NCBI GenBank assembly: GCA_023399095.1
Contig: JAEWQS010000095.1
Location: 1 to 39,317, forward strand
Length of the DNA: 39,317 bases
Reading direction: 5' to 3'
Source of the DNA: Bacillota bacterium
GTDB taxonomy: Bacteria; Bacillota; Clostridia; Christensenellales; SZUA-584
Shown: piece by piece, positions 24,184-33,351 of the stretch
How positions within the stretch are numbered: the first letter of the stretch is position 1
Layout of the letters: every line of letters begins with the position of its first letter
Program-made: the position numbers and the translations under genes
The notes under the pieces: generated by a model
The model's database searches: none
Told to the model about the DNA's origin: nothing
The model's input: only the letters and a program-made list of their open reading frames with translations

Positions 24184-26514
24184 ATGTCGACCGATGCCAC
24201 CGCTTCTGCGCAGCAAAGCTCCGGTTTTTCTATAAAACAATTCTTAAGCCGTCACGAAGCCATATTGAGAAAAATCGTGATCGCTTTTCTTTTTATGGTT
24301 TTTGGGTTCCTGATGGGCCGCATACGCCTGATCGGCGGCATTTCGCCTTTCGGTCCCGCATTTGTGGCGGCCTGCTTTTTTTCGCGCAGACAGGAGGTGC
24401 TGCTGGCTGCCGCCGGTGTATGCCTTGGGGCGCTGCTTGTGCCGGACGACACGCTTTATATCGTCATTATCGTGCTGGTGATATGCAGTGTGCTTCTGAC
24501 CGTGGGAAAGGCACACATGCGGCGCTGGGCTTCCGTACTGACCACAGCCGGAGCTTACGCAATAGGCGCGGCCATCTTTAAGACAGCCGACTTAGAGGTT
24601 TTCATGAAGGCTGTGCTGGAGTGTATGGTCGCACTGATGATGATCTATGTATTCAGCACAATGATTCATATGTCGGTAACGGGTACGAAACGGACGCTTT
24701 TTACGGTGGAAGAGACGATTTGTCTGGCGCTCGGCGCGCTGGTATTTGTGTGCATGTTCGGCCCGCTAAATGTCAAAGGTGTGTATATCGCCAGCATCAT
24801 CGCACAGTTTCTTGTGCTGTGCATGGCGTATACGGGCGGCGCCGCACTGGGGGCAGGTGTGGGGCTTGCGCTCGGGATGGCGCTCTGCTTCGGCATTTCC
24901 GCAGAAGTCACCATGATCGGCATGATGGGCATTGCAGGTATGCTGGGGGGGACGCTGCGCAAGCTGAAAAAACCCGGCGTCGCCTTTTCTTATATTTTGG
25001 CCGTGCTGCTGTTTCTCATCGCGTTTTTCAATCAGGCTGTGTGGACACTGGTACTGATTGAAACAGGGCTGGCGGTGGTTCTTTTTGTCGCGCTGCCGCG
25101 CAAGGTGCTCATGCTTGCGGGGCGGTATATCGACTTAAAGACGCGCCGTGAATTTGAGTACAGAATGCACACGCGGCGTTTTAAGGAACTGACCGTGGGG
25201 CGGCTGCAGGAGGTGTCCGAGGTGTTTTTGCAGACAGGCGATATGTTTGCCAAAGAAGCGGAATCCAAGGTGCATGGCAACGCACAGATATCCGGCGTGC
25301 TGTCCATCGTCGCGGAAAGCACCTGCAAGGACTGTGTGTTTCGCAAAAGCTGCTGGGACAAAGATTTTTTGAGCACGTACAGCGTGTTTAACCGCCTGTT
25401 TGTGGCGTTCGAGAAGCACGGATATCTTGATGAATCGCATATCGATGCCGCGTTCGCGAAAAAATGCTACAACGTGAAGGGCATACTGACCACGGCGGAG
25501 AGTATGTTCGCTTCGTATCTTCTGAGCTTAAAATGGCAGAAGAAAATTGAGCAGTCGCGCATGATCACGGGAAAGCAGCTTAAAGGTGTGGCCAAGGTGG
25601 TGGCCGATATCGGCCGCGAGGTGGATACCGGATTTAAATTTTTGGAATCCGTGGAGGAAAAGGTGGCGGCAGCGCTGGACGCAGCGAATTACTGTGTCAA
25701 AGAAGTTTGCGCCGAAAGCCTTGCGGGTGGTGTGGCTGTGGGCATCAAAATAAAAGGCGGCGAAAGCGAGAACGGGCGGAGTCTTGAGAGCGTGGTGAGC
25801 GGTGCCTGCGGCATGCGTATGCAAAAGGCATCCGAGACACTTTGCGGCGCGGGTGCTTATAGCACGATGCGGTTTGAACAGGCCAAGCGGTATCAAGTGC
25901 AAACGGGCATTGCGAAGGTGACCAAGGACGACATATCGGGAGACAGCCAGGTGGCGTCTCTGCTTAAGGACGGGAGGTATCTGCTGATGCTGTGTGACGG
26001 CATGGGCAGTGGTGCGGCGGCCAATCGGGAAAGCGCCGCGGCGGTGTCGCTGGTGGAGAATTTCTTCAAAGCGGGCTTCGACGATGCGGTGATATTTGAC
26101 ACCATCAACCGTCTGCTGATGCTCAAAGGCAACGATGAGGTTTTCACCACGGTGGATCTTTGCGTGATGGATTTAAAAACAGGTGACGCGCGGTTTACAA
26201 AAATCGGCGCGGAGACCTCTTATATACTCAGCGACGAAGGCGTGGCGACAGTCACGCCGGGCTCGCTGCCGATGGGCATTATCGACGAGGTGAAACCCGT
26301 AAGTGTGCGGCATACCCTCTCGTATGGAGATATGGTCGTGATGATGAGCGACGGAGTGGCTGACGAAATAAATGATGACTATATGCTTTGGTTCGCGGAT
26401 ATCCCGCAGACAGACGCGCAAAGCACAGCAGACGCAATCATTGACAAGGCATTGGGCGGTCGGCCCCCGCGAGATGATATGACCGTGATGGTCAGCCTGC
26501 TCGCGAAAAGCTGA
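24184..26514 (+). CDS. spoIIE: stage II sporulation protein E
   Basis: 776 residues: about ten transmembrane segments in the first ~310, a central oligomerisation region with cysteines (STCKDCVFRKSCW near 395), and a C-terminal PP2C-type phosphatase (about 580-775). Phosphatase motifs are LLMLCDGMGSG near 600 and MMSDGVADEI near 720, with acidic metal ligands. In Bacillus it dephosphorylates SpoIIAA in the forespore, activating sigma-F, and acts at the polar septum. The frame opens at 24127, but that codon overlaps the -10 box; ATG 24184 follows AAGGAG at 24167-24172, although with an 11-nt gap. It is convergent with the YibE/F gene, with 2 bp between stops. Confidence 0.95.
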   Translation: MSTDATASAQQSSGFSIKQFLSRHEAILRKIVIAFLFMVFGFLMGRIRLIGGISPFGPAFVAACFFSRRQEVLLAAAGVCLGALLVPDDTLYIVIIVLVICSVLLTVGKAHMRRWASVLTTAGAYAIGAAIFKTADLEVFMKAVLECMVALMMIYVFSTMIHMSVTGTKRTLFTVEETICLALGALVFVCMFGPLNVKGVYIASIIAQFLVLCMAYTGGAALGAGVGLALGMALCFGISAEVTMIGMMGIAGMLGGTLRKLKKPGVAFSYILAVLLFLIAFFNQAVWTLVLIETGLAVVLFVALPRKVLMLAGRYIDLKTRREFEYRMHTRRFKELTVGRLQEVSEVFLQTGDMFAKEAESKVHGNAQISGVLSIVAESTCKDCVFRKSCWDKDFLSTYSVFNRLFVAFEKHGYLDESHIDAAFAKKCYNVKGILTTAESMFASYLLSLKWQKKIEQSRMITGKQLKGVAKVVADIGREVDTGFKFLESVEEKVAAALDAANYCVKEVCAESLAGGVAVGIKIKGGESENGRSLESVVSGACGMRMQKASETLCGAGAYSTMRFEQAKRYQVQTGIAKVTKDDISGDSQVASLLKDGRYLLMLCDGMGSGAAANRESAAAVSLVENFFKAGFDDAVIFDTINRLLMLKGNDEVFTTVDLCVMDLKTGDARFTKIGAETSYILSDEGVATVTPGSLPMGIIDEVKPVSVRHTLSYGDMVVMMSDGVADEINDDYMLWFADIPQTDAQSTADAIIDKALGGRPPRDDMTVMVSLLAKS

Positions 26515-26516
26515 GT

Positions 26517-27674
26517 TCATTTTTCGTTTTCCGGCTGCACAGGCATTCCTTCGTTGTCCGCTTCAATAGCCGGCGGCGTTTCCGGATTCGTACCGATAAG
26601 ACGCGAAGCGATAAACGCGGTGATCGGTATGGTCATCACCATGCCGATGCTGCCGCAAAGTGATTTGGCGATTTCCAGCACGATATAGCCCTTGTTTAAC
26701 ATGTCTGCGAAGGAGACGCCGTACACAGACCAGACCACCATCAGCATGATGGACCCGCCCGTATAGGCAAGTATCAGCGTATTGGCCATTGTGCCGATGA
26801 TATCGCGGCCGACGGACATGCCCGAATGGAAAAGCCGCTTGGCGTTAATGGACGCATCGATGCTGCGCATCTCACTTAATGAGGATGAGATCGACATGCC
26901 AACATCCATGACAGCACCGATACAGCCGATCAGTATACCCGCCGTCAGTATGCCCTGATAATCGAAAATGACATTGGTCTCCGCGACCATGAGCAGCTCG
27001 ACCTCAGAGGAGTCTATACCCGTGATGCGCATCAGTGCGCTGAATATCAGTGTAATAATGGCGGCGCAGATAAGCCCGCCCGTGGTGCCGAGTATTGCGG
27101 ATGCGGCTTTTTTGTTGAAGCCGCCCACGGCCAGCATTGTGACGACGGTGATAACAATGCAGACAATCGCCGCGGCCAGAACGGGATTATAGCCGCCAGC
27201 AATGAGCGGCACAAGTATGAATATCACCGCGCTGACGGTAAACACGAGCGCGAGTATCGTTTTCAACCCCTTCAAACGCCCCATTAGCAGGATAAGAACC
27301 AAAAACACGGCGGCCAGTACGATCACATACGGCGCGCGCACAAGTGTGTGCACGCTGACATGCGCCACCTCGCCCGTTTCTGTTAATTGCACGAAAACTT
27401 CAACAGTGTCACCTATGCGGTACAGCGCGATGTTTGTGTTGTTCGCGGCATCAATGTAAACCTGCGCTTCATGTGTTTCGCCTTGATGCTCTCCTTCGAG
27501 CAGCGTCAGCGTTAAGTATTGGGTGCAGTAGAACTTTCCCGCCGCCTCGTCCCGGTAGGATTCATCCACGACGCTGACCACCTTGGCTTGAACTGTATCG
27601 CTTGGTGCGCTTTGTGGCGCACAGCCGCTCAAAGCAAGCATCAGAATAGCAAAACAAATGAAGACTTTTTTCAT
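26517..27674 (-). CDS. YibE/F family membrane protein with lipoprotein-type leader
   Basis: 385 residues. It begins with a lipoprotein signal (MKKVFICFAILMLALSGC, lipobox LSGC, Cys18), followed by a soluble extracellular domain (about 20-115) and then about seven or eight transmembrane helices. These cover the YibE/F domain (about 125-370). Function is unsettled; the family is predicted to be transport-like. An earlier GTG at 27704 is possible, but ATG 27674 has AAAGGA 6 nt upstream and starts at the signal peptide. Multi-spanning lipoproteins are unusual, and the cysteine could instead belong to an ordinary signal anchor. Confidence 0.85.
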   Translation of the reverse strand: MKKVFICFAILMLALSGCAPQSAPSDTVQAKVVSVVDESYRDEAAGKFYCTQYLTLTLLEGEHQGETHEAQVYIDAANNTNIALYRIGDTVEVFVQLTETGEVAHVSVHTLVRAPYVIVLAAVFLVLILLMGRLKGLKTILALVFTVSAVIFILVPLIAGGYNPVLAAAIVCIVITVVTMLAVGGFNKKAASAILGTTGGLICAAIITLIFSALMRITGIDSSEVELLMVAETNVIFDYQGILTAGILIGCIGAVMDVGMSISSSLSEMRSIDASINAKRLFHSGMSVGRDIIGTMANTLILAYTGGSIMLMVVWSVYGVSFADMLNKGYIVLEIAKSLCGSIGMVMTIPITAFIASRLIGTNPETPPAIEADNEGMPVQPENEK

Positions 27675-27794
27675 ACATGTTCCTTTCGGCAGGTTTGTCT
27701 CCACTATATCACATTAGCCATCCATTTTGCATGCAAATAGAGTATTGGTTGCTTTAATCTTTTACTGCGAGAAAACACCAGATATGAAGAAAAT

Positions 27795-27823
27795 ATGACA
27801 TATATATTAAGATTGTATATATT
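27795..27823 (+). promoter_or_regulatory. candidate promoter for the SpoIID-domain gene
   Basis: ATGACA (27795-27800), 17-nt spacer, TATATT (27818-27823), leaving a leader of about 105 nt. The rest of the 27705-27936 gap is AT-rich without other visible features. Confidence 0.4.
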
Positions 27824-27936
27824 ACCACACAAAATTTAAAGGAAATTGCAGAATATGCATCGAATAACACAGTTATTATCAATTCATTGTTTTTTGTGCG
27901 CTATTTCGGGTAAATATGACGTGAGGTGACAGACGG

Positions 27937-30618
27937 TTGAATACATCATTGCAAAAGACATTAAAGAAAATACTATGTCTGTTAATTGTGGCTGTCCTTA
28001 TGGTCGGTGTGGTTTCCGCAAATCTGGATAAGGCGCAGGCGGCAGACTATTCAATTGTGCGCGTGAAGCTTTCCATAGGTTCCACATCATCGTTTGGTTT
28101 TTCGCTGAACGGCAACTACGGCATAGATGGAGGCAAAAGCTTATCGTCCGGCTCGTATACGGTTAAAGCGCAAAACGGGACGCTCAATCTGTATATGGGC
28201 AGCACGATTGTCTGCTCGGGAAATGCGATCAAGATTGTGGAGAAGCAGCCGAATTCGGGCAGCTATAATTACGCCACTATCAAGACAACGGCTCATGGCA
28301 CAAATGATTATCTTGGAAGCATTGAGTTACGCCTCAGCGGCAGCTCGGTCGTGCTTATCAATCATGTTTATCTGGATTATTACCTGTATGGTGTGGTGCC
28401 TCATGAAATGAGCAACACATGGCCGCTCGAAGCGCTAAAATCCCAGGCGGTGGCGGCAAGAACATATGCCGTGCGCTATATGGGCAGCGGCTCGTATGAC
28501 ATGGTGGATACCGCGGCCAATCAAGTTTACAGAGGATACGACCCGTCCAAGAGCAACGCAATCAGAGCCGTGGACGAAACAGCCAAAACGGTGCTCAAAA
28601 GCGACGGCAAGCTCGTTCAAACGTATTATGCCGCGTCCAACGGCGGCTATGTAGATATTCCGCAGCACGTCTGGTCTTCCAGCGCGACGCTGCTGCCGTA
28701 TCATGTGGTTCAGGCCGATCCTTACGATGTGCAGAACACGTGGAGCGTGCAGGAGGTGCTGATATTTCCAAAATCCGTTTCGGGCTCGGCACCCATCACT
28801 TATCAGTATATGAATTCTGGCAAGATGGTGGCAGGGTCTAGCAGTCTCAGCGCCAACGCGGAGCGGTATTTCAAAATTGCCGCGCTGCCTAAGGTTGCGG
28901 CCAAAGGGTATATAGCGGGCGTCACCAGCGATATTTCGATCACAGGCGTCAGCGGCATTTCGCCGCACACCCATGAAGGCAACCATGGTCTGCCGGATGC
29001 CACAGGCGCCAGAAACTGCGTGGTTTATAAGAATGCGGATGTGACCATGACGGTGCTTGCGAACCGCTACGCCACACCGGACGAGGAAAGGCTCTCAGGA
29101 CAGGCGCTGGTTCAGGAGCCGGTGACTGTCACGTTTACCATCGATATGCACGAGTTCGATAAATCGGGCGGTCTGTATCAGGCCTTTGCGAATACCAGCC
29201 TGCGGCTGTTTGTGGTGGAGGAAACAGCCGCGAGCTGGAACATTTATCACCGGCGCTACGGGCACGGCGTGGGCATGAGCCAGCGCGGTGCGCAGACGCG
29301 CGCGAAGGCGGGGCAGACCTATCGCGATATTCTGTCCTTCTATTATCCGAATACATATTTTGAGACGCTGAATATTTCGCCGCCCGGGCTTCAAACGCCG
29401 ACACCGGGGGTGGATACATCCAACGCCACGGTGATTAACTGCAGCAGTTACGTGAACGTGAGAAGCACGCCAAGCACCGAGTATCCGACGATCGGCAAGG
29501 CGGCGGCAGGCGCGCGGATTACGGTTACTCAGGCAAACGTTGCCGAGGGCTGGCACAAGATCGATTTCGGCGGTGTGGAAGCATATCTATACGCTTACTA
29601 TGTGCAGCTTGATCCGCCAACAGAGACGCCTGTACCGACGGAAACGCCAGTACCAAGCGAGACGCCACAGCCAAGCGAAACACCGGCGCCCACGGAGACA
29701 CCTGCACCGACGGAAACGCCCGTGCCCAGTGAAACACCGACGCCGACACCAACGCCCGCTGAAACGCCCACAAAGCCTGCGATCGTGCAAACGGGCACCG
29801 TATCTGCAAGTGAGCTGTATATAAGAAGCGGGCCGGGAACGACCCATACGCGGTTGGGCAGCTTTCACAAGGGTGACAGCGTGGAAATCGTTGAGGTGAA
29901 GCCCGTCGCGGACTGGCATAAGATATGGTATCAAGATCAGGTGGCCTATGTGTATGCGGCTTATGTCAAGCTGGCGGCGGAGCAAAAAGTAGAGGCCACA
30001 GGCGTGATCACTGCCTCCGTGCTCAACATAAGAAGCGGGCCGGGTACGTCGTTCTCAAAGCTCGGGAGTTTCGGTAAGGGCGATAAGGTGGATATTCTCG
30101 ATGCCAACGCTACAGCCGATTGGCATAAAATACTTTACAACGGCTCTGTGGCTTACGTGCACGCGAGCTACGTGAGAATCGGCGTTGCAGACAGCGGCTC
30201 CGGCGATACGGGCGGCGACAATGGTTCCGGCGGCACCACAGCGGCATACGCTTCAGTGAACGCCAGCAGGCTCAACCTGCGCAAAACGGCGGATTTAAAT
30301 GGTGCGGTGATGACCACGCTGTCGCGCGGCGATATCGTGCAGGTGCTAGAAGCAGGCGGTACGTGGACCAAGGTCAAGTACGGCGGCAGCGAGGGGTATA
30401 TGTATACGCAGTATCTCAAGGCATCCACCGCCACGTATGGCACGGTCACAGCAGGTGTGCTCAATGTGCGCAGCAAAGCATCCACATCGTCCACGATTCT
30501 GGGCAAGCTGGGCAGAGGAGACGTCGTGGAGATCACGCAGGCAGGCGGTTCATGGCACAAAATCGTGTACAAATCGTCCGTCGCGTATGTTTATGCGGCA
30601 TATGTTAAGATTATGTAA
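27937..30618 (+). CDS. secreted SpoIID/LytB-domain protein with five SH3-like repeats
   Basis: 893 residues. A signal peptide (about 1-36, ending KAQAA) is followed by a SpoIID/LytB amidase-enhancer or lytic transglycosylase domain (about 125-480). Its markers are VVPHEMSNTWPLEALKSQAVAA, AASNGGY, and RYGHGVGMSQRGAQ near 455. Bacterial SH3-type modules follow: one at about 500-560, a Pro/Thr/Glu-rich linker of TETP repeats (about 565-620), then four more (about 625-890), each with an LNIRSGPG- or LNVRS-like core and a Y(V/L)YAAYVKL-like end. It probably cleaves or modifies wall glycan and binds wall through the SH3 repeats. The start is TTG 27937 with GAGGTG 7-8 nt before it. Confidence 0.9.
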   Translation: MNTSLQKTLKKILCLLIVAVLMVGVVSANLDKAQAADYSIVRVKLSIGSTSSFGFSLNGNYGIDGGKSLSSGSYTVKAQNGTLNLYMGSTIVCSGNAIKIVEKQPNSGSYNYATIKTTAHGTNDYLGSIELRLSGSSVVLINHVYLDYYLYGVVPHEMSNTWPLEALKSQAVAARTYAVRYMGSGSYDMVDTAANQVYRGYDPSKSNAIRAVDETAKTVLKSDGKLVQTYYAASNGGYVDIPQHVWSSSATLLPYHVVQADPYDVQNTWSVQEVLIFPKSVSGSAPITYQYMNSGKMVAGSSSLSANAERYFKIAALPKVAAKGYIAGVTSDISITGVSGISPHTHEGNHGLPDATGARNCVVYKNADVTMTVLANRYATPDEERLSGQALVQEPVTVTFTIDMHEFDKSGGLYQAFANTSLRLFVVEETAASWNIYHRRYGHGVGMSQRGAQTRAKAGQTYRDILSFYYPNTYFETLNISPPGLQTPTPGVDTSNATVINCSSYVNVRSTPSTEYPTIGKAAAGARITVTQANVAEGWHKIDFGGVEAYLYAYYVQLDPPTETPVPTETPVPSETPQPSETPAPTETPAPTETPVPSETPTPTPTPAETPTKPAIVQTGTVSASELYIRSGPGTTHTRLGSFHKGDSVEIVEVKPVADWHKIWYQDQVAYVYAAYVKLAAEQKVEATGVITASVLNIRSGPGTSFSKLGSFGKGDKVDILDANATADWHKILYNGSVAYVHASYVRIGVADSGSGDTGGDNGSGGTTAAYASVNASRLNLRKTADLNGAVMTTLSRGDIVQVLEAGGTWTKVKYGGSEGYMYTQYLKASTATYGTVTAGVLNVRSKASTSSTILGKLGRGDVVEITQAGGSWHKIVYKSSVAYVYAAYVKIM

Positions 30619-30626
30619 AGCGATAA

Positions 30627-30657
30627 AAACGGGGCGCGACAGCGCCCTGTTTTTTTG
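30627..30657 (+). terminator. intrinsic terminator after the SpoIID-domain gene
   Basis: ACGGGGCGC pairs with GCGCCCTGT (one G-U pair) across GACA, followed by TTTTTT (30629-30656). Confidence 0.85.
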
Positions 30658-30683
30658 TGTCCGCTGACATTTTATCAGCAATG

Positions 30684-30815
30684 TTATCCACATCCATATT
30701 GTGCGCGTGCAGAATTTGTCGAACGCACAGCAATGGGAAATAAGTCACCTCTATACCCATCAAAACACAGTTATCCACCACAAAAACGGGGTTATCCACA
30801 TGGTTTGGTGGATAA
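30684..30815. promoter_or_regulatory. cluster of four DnaA boxes
   Basis: TTATCCACA at 30684-30692 (plus), TTATCCACC at 30771-30779 (plus), TTATCCACA at 30792-30800 (plus) and TTATCCACC at 30807-30815 (minus). Two are perfect strong boxes and two differ only in the last base. The last two face each other as a 9-bp inverted repeat. An AT-rich stretch follows at about 30845-30890. No dnaA or dnaN gene is in the window. The rest of 30658-31209 is non-coding except for a short inverted repeat at 31067-31104. Confidence 0.7.
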
Positions 30816-31066
30816 CTCGTCGATTATCACCTCGTGCATAAAGCGTTAATAATTATTCCTTTACGACAAATTACGACAATATCTCGTTTTGTTCTGCACC
30901 ACTGCGATAGATATAGCAGAGAAAAATGTCAATTGGCTGAGGTTATCACCAGACGGACAAACATATCGATTTAATGGAATGAAAAGTCAGAGTATTTCGT
31001 TCCAACCTTGATATACTTGATCAAAGGGGCAATAAGAATTGATTATGAAATGCGGGGAAGCATAAT

Positions 31067-31104
31067 GTCAGATTCTGTTCCTCGTTACACTCGCTCAGAA
31101 TGAC
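31067..31104. repeat. short intergenic inverted repeat (GTCATTCTGAG type)
   Basis: GTCAGATTCTG (31067-31077) and CAGAATGAC (31096-31104) form arms around an 18-nt loop. A related arm pair, GTCATTCCGAG and AAATGAC, occurs in the element at 36498-36599, so this belongs to a dispersed repeat type. Confidence 0.45.
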
Positions 31105-31209
31105 CGTTTTCGTGACTTTATGTGCATTGATGGAAGCAACAAAGCGAAAAAGAGGCCATCCGCCACGATTAACGCAATCGTTTCGGACAGCCCCTTGATA
31201 AGCGCTACT

Positions 31210-32808
31210 TTAGAAATTGTTCCTGTCGCGATAGTTCTTCTGCGTCGGGGCTTTTTTGCGTGTGTACGAGGAAGCAGGTCTCTTTCTTCCTGTCGGCGTG
31301 GCCGATCTTCCGGGAGCCGTGGTCGACTTTTTCGGCGACTGGCCTTTCTTCCAAAGCACGAGCAGCGTGACGCCGACGCCGATAATCAGAACAACCAATA
31401 CGATAGCGATGATGCCAAGCGTGCCGATAGAGCCTAGAGACACGTTGGCGTCCGGCGCAAGCGTTTCTGTGACATCGGCTGCTTCTTCAAAGCCCGGTGT
31501 TGCTTCCGGTCCGGCGGTTTGTATCGTCACGGTGATAGGCTCGGCATTCATGGTATAGGGGTTGCCGTCCTTGTCGGTGGCCGTCAGCACAAAGCTGTAG
31601 GTGGTCGTCTCGTTGATATCGGCCGAGAAAGGCACATTGGCTTTGCCGCCCGCAGCCAGCGTATCAGCGCTGAATATATTGCCCAAAGTGGCTTCGTCCA
31701 CCTTGACATTGGATAGCTCGTAGTCTGTCCCGTTGGTAATCAACCCTGTGAAATTGATCGTGCCCGCTGACGTCAGCTGAGGGCGATCCACATTCATCGC
31801 AAACTGCAGCTTGCTTGTCACGGCGTTTGGATCAACAGGCAGATCGATGGTGACCGTGTTGCTGTTGATTTGCTTGGTTTCGCCCGTATGATCTTCGAGC
31901 GAAATGGAGCAGGACACATCCGTGGATGTCTGGAACGACATTTTGAAATCGCCCGTGACTTCGCTGTTTGCTTCCAGCTTAGACGGATATTCCTTCTCTT
32001 CGCCGTTGACAACAATCTTGATATGCTTATATGGCACGTTGCCCTTGTTGACAAGCTTCAGCGTAAATGTGACATCTTCACCCGCAGCCGGTTTGTCGTT
32101 GCTGACGGTAAGCGTCGGCTCCACTTTTCGCGACTCAAGTGTCAAAGCAATTGGATTGACACCAACCGGCGATTGCGCGGCGCCGCCCACCGAATAGGAT
32201 ACGGATGCATTGACCGTGATATCCTTCGCCATGGTATGGCTGTATTTCACCGTCTGGCTTTGCCCGGCCGCGAGAGAGAATCCGGAATTGAGACCCTTGC
32301 CGCCATTAAGCTCAGGCGCTGAGACGACGATGCCGTCGATTGTGGTTTCACCCTGATTTTCAATCTTGAACTCGAACTTGACCGTCTCGCCCTCGCCGTA
32401 AAGTGTGCGCGGCACGGAGCCCGAAGCGGCGAGCTTGGTCGAAAGGGTTTTCTTGTCGATCTTTGTCTTCGATTGCATGTCGTTGAGAGTAAAGGTGAGA
32501 TCTTGTCCTATCATTTCGGTTGGAACAGACATTTTAAATGTCCCCGGATTATCACCGTCCGGTCCAGTATTAACCTCCCATACGGGGTTATTGCTAATTG
32601 TGGGACAATAAATATTACCAGTAATATTTACGCCACTGTCGTTCTTAACAGTATAATTAAAAGTTACTTCTGTTCCTTCAGTCAAAGATTCAAATTCCTC
32701 AGCAGGCCATACTGTAAAAACTGGAGCTGCTAATGCCACGCTGCCAAAGCTGAATACAGCGGTCAAAAGCAGCGTCATAATCAGTATAATGGATATATGT
32801 TTTTTCAA
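31210..32808 (-). CDS. surface protein with repeated Ig/CARDB-like domains and C-terminal membrane anchor
   Basis: 532 residues. A signal peptide (KKHISIILIMTLLLTAVFSFGSVALA) is followed by four or five beta-rich modules with recurring phrases of the CARDB/DUF11 type: GTEVTFNYTVKNDSG, GETVKFEFKIENQGE, GEDVTFTLKLVNKGN and GTINFTGLITNG. A single transmembrane helix follows (about 455-485, IGTLGIIAIVLVVLIIG), then a basic cytoplasmic tail of about 45 residues rich in Lys, Arg, Ser and Thr. The start is TTG 32808, 8 nt after a perfect AAGGAGG; the frame extends upstream but without a better site. It is likely an adhesive or structural envelope protein, with no enzyme motif. Confidence 0.75.
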   Translation of the reverse strand: MKKHISIILIMTLLLTAVFSFGSVALAAPVFTVWPAEEFESLTEGTEVTFNYTVKNDSGVNITGNIYCPTISNNPVWEVNTGPDGDNPGTFKMSVPTEMIGQDLTFTLNDMQSKTKIDKKTLSTKLAASGSVPRTLYGEGETVKFEFKIENQGETTIDGIVVSAPELNGGKGLNSGFSLAAGQSQTVKYSHTMAKDITVNASVSYSVGGAAQSPVGVNPIALTLESRKVEPTLTVSNDKPAAGEDVTFTLKLVNKGNVPYKHIKIVVNGEEKEYPSKLEANSEVTGDFKMSFQTSTDVSCSISLEDHTGETKQINSNTVTIDLPVDPNAVTSKLQFAMNVDRPQLTSAGTINFTGLITNGTDYELSNVKVDEATLGNIFSADTLAAGGKANVPFSADINETTTYSFVLTATDKDGNPYTMNAEPITVTIQTAGPEATPGFEEAADVTETLAPDANVSLGSIGTLGIIAIVLVVLIIGVGVTLLVLWKKGQSPKKSTTAPGRSATPTGRKRPASSYTRKKAPTQKNYRDRNNF

Positions 32809-33000
32809 AACGTTTTCCTCCTTGTGATACGAAACGTATTCTTTCACAAATTTATGCATGCTACATTCTATAGCAAATATTTAGAAAAGTCAATTCGCGG
32901 GAAGCTGGCAAAAAGGGGTTATGAAAGGTGCCGAAAAGCGTAAGCGACTGACGACGGAGTGGATTTGAAGCCCCTTCTACAAAGCACTTTTCATCCTAAA

Positions 33001-33214
33001 TCTCTCCCTCAGTCTGCTACGCAGCCAGCTCCCTCTTCAGAGGGAGCCAAGTTGGTAGATAAATGTGACAATTTCCTCATAAGCCTGCTGTTACGTAGTC
33101 AAAGTATGCTTACATGCATTAATTAAGCAAGGATAGATTTAAGATATAGAATTATTGGTGCTTATTTTGCCTCCCTCTGAAGAGGGAGGTGACACGAAGT
33201 GTCGGAGGGAGAGA
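33001..33214. repeat. MITE-like element with hairpin ends
   Basis: Perfect 10-bp terminal inverted repeats, TCTCTCCCTC (33001-33010) and GAGGGAGAGA (33205-33214). Just inside each end is a small variable hairpin (CTGC..GCAG left, GACAC..GTGTC right) and then a strong palindrome, CTCCCTCT-NN-AGAGGGAG (33029-33046 and 33171-33188). The interior is AT-rich and non-coding. No target duplication is evident. The gap 32809-33351 otherwise holds only the terminator at 33300. Confidence 0.65.
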
Positions 33215-33299
33215 CAATTGCTGGCTTATATGAGTTGATAACTATTGTACGAAAGCAAGATTGGCTATGACCAAGCTTGGGGTTTTTCGCCAATTTAAA

Positions 33300-33326
33300 G
33301 GCCGGATGCCAAATGGCGATCCGGCC
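33300..33326 (-). terminator. hairpin downstream of the substrate-binding protein gene
   Basis: GGCCGGAT (33300-33307) and ATCCGGCC (33319-33326), perfect arms; the loop contains a second GCC/GGC pair. On the minus strand it is followed by TTTAAATTGG, a weak T-tract. Confidence 0.55.
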
Positions 33327-33351
33327 TCAGGCTATCGGAAAAAGTGTGTCC

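Noticed and set aside
30658..31209. Chromosomal origin oriC
   Set aside because: The DnaA boxes are good, but there is no dnaA/dnaN/rpmH context and flanking genes do not point away from the site as leading-strand genes would. Kept only as a DnaA-box cluster.
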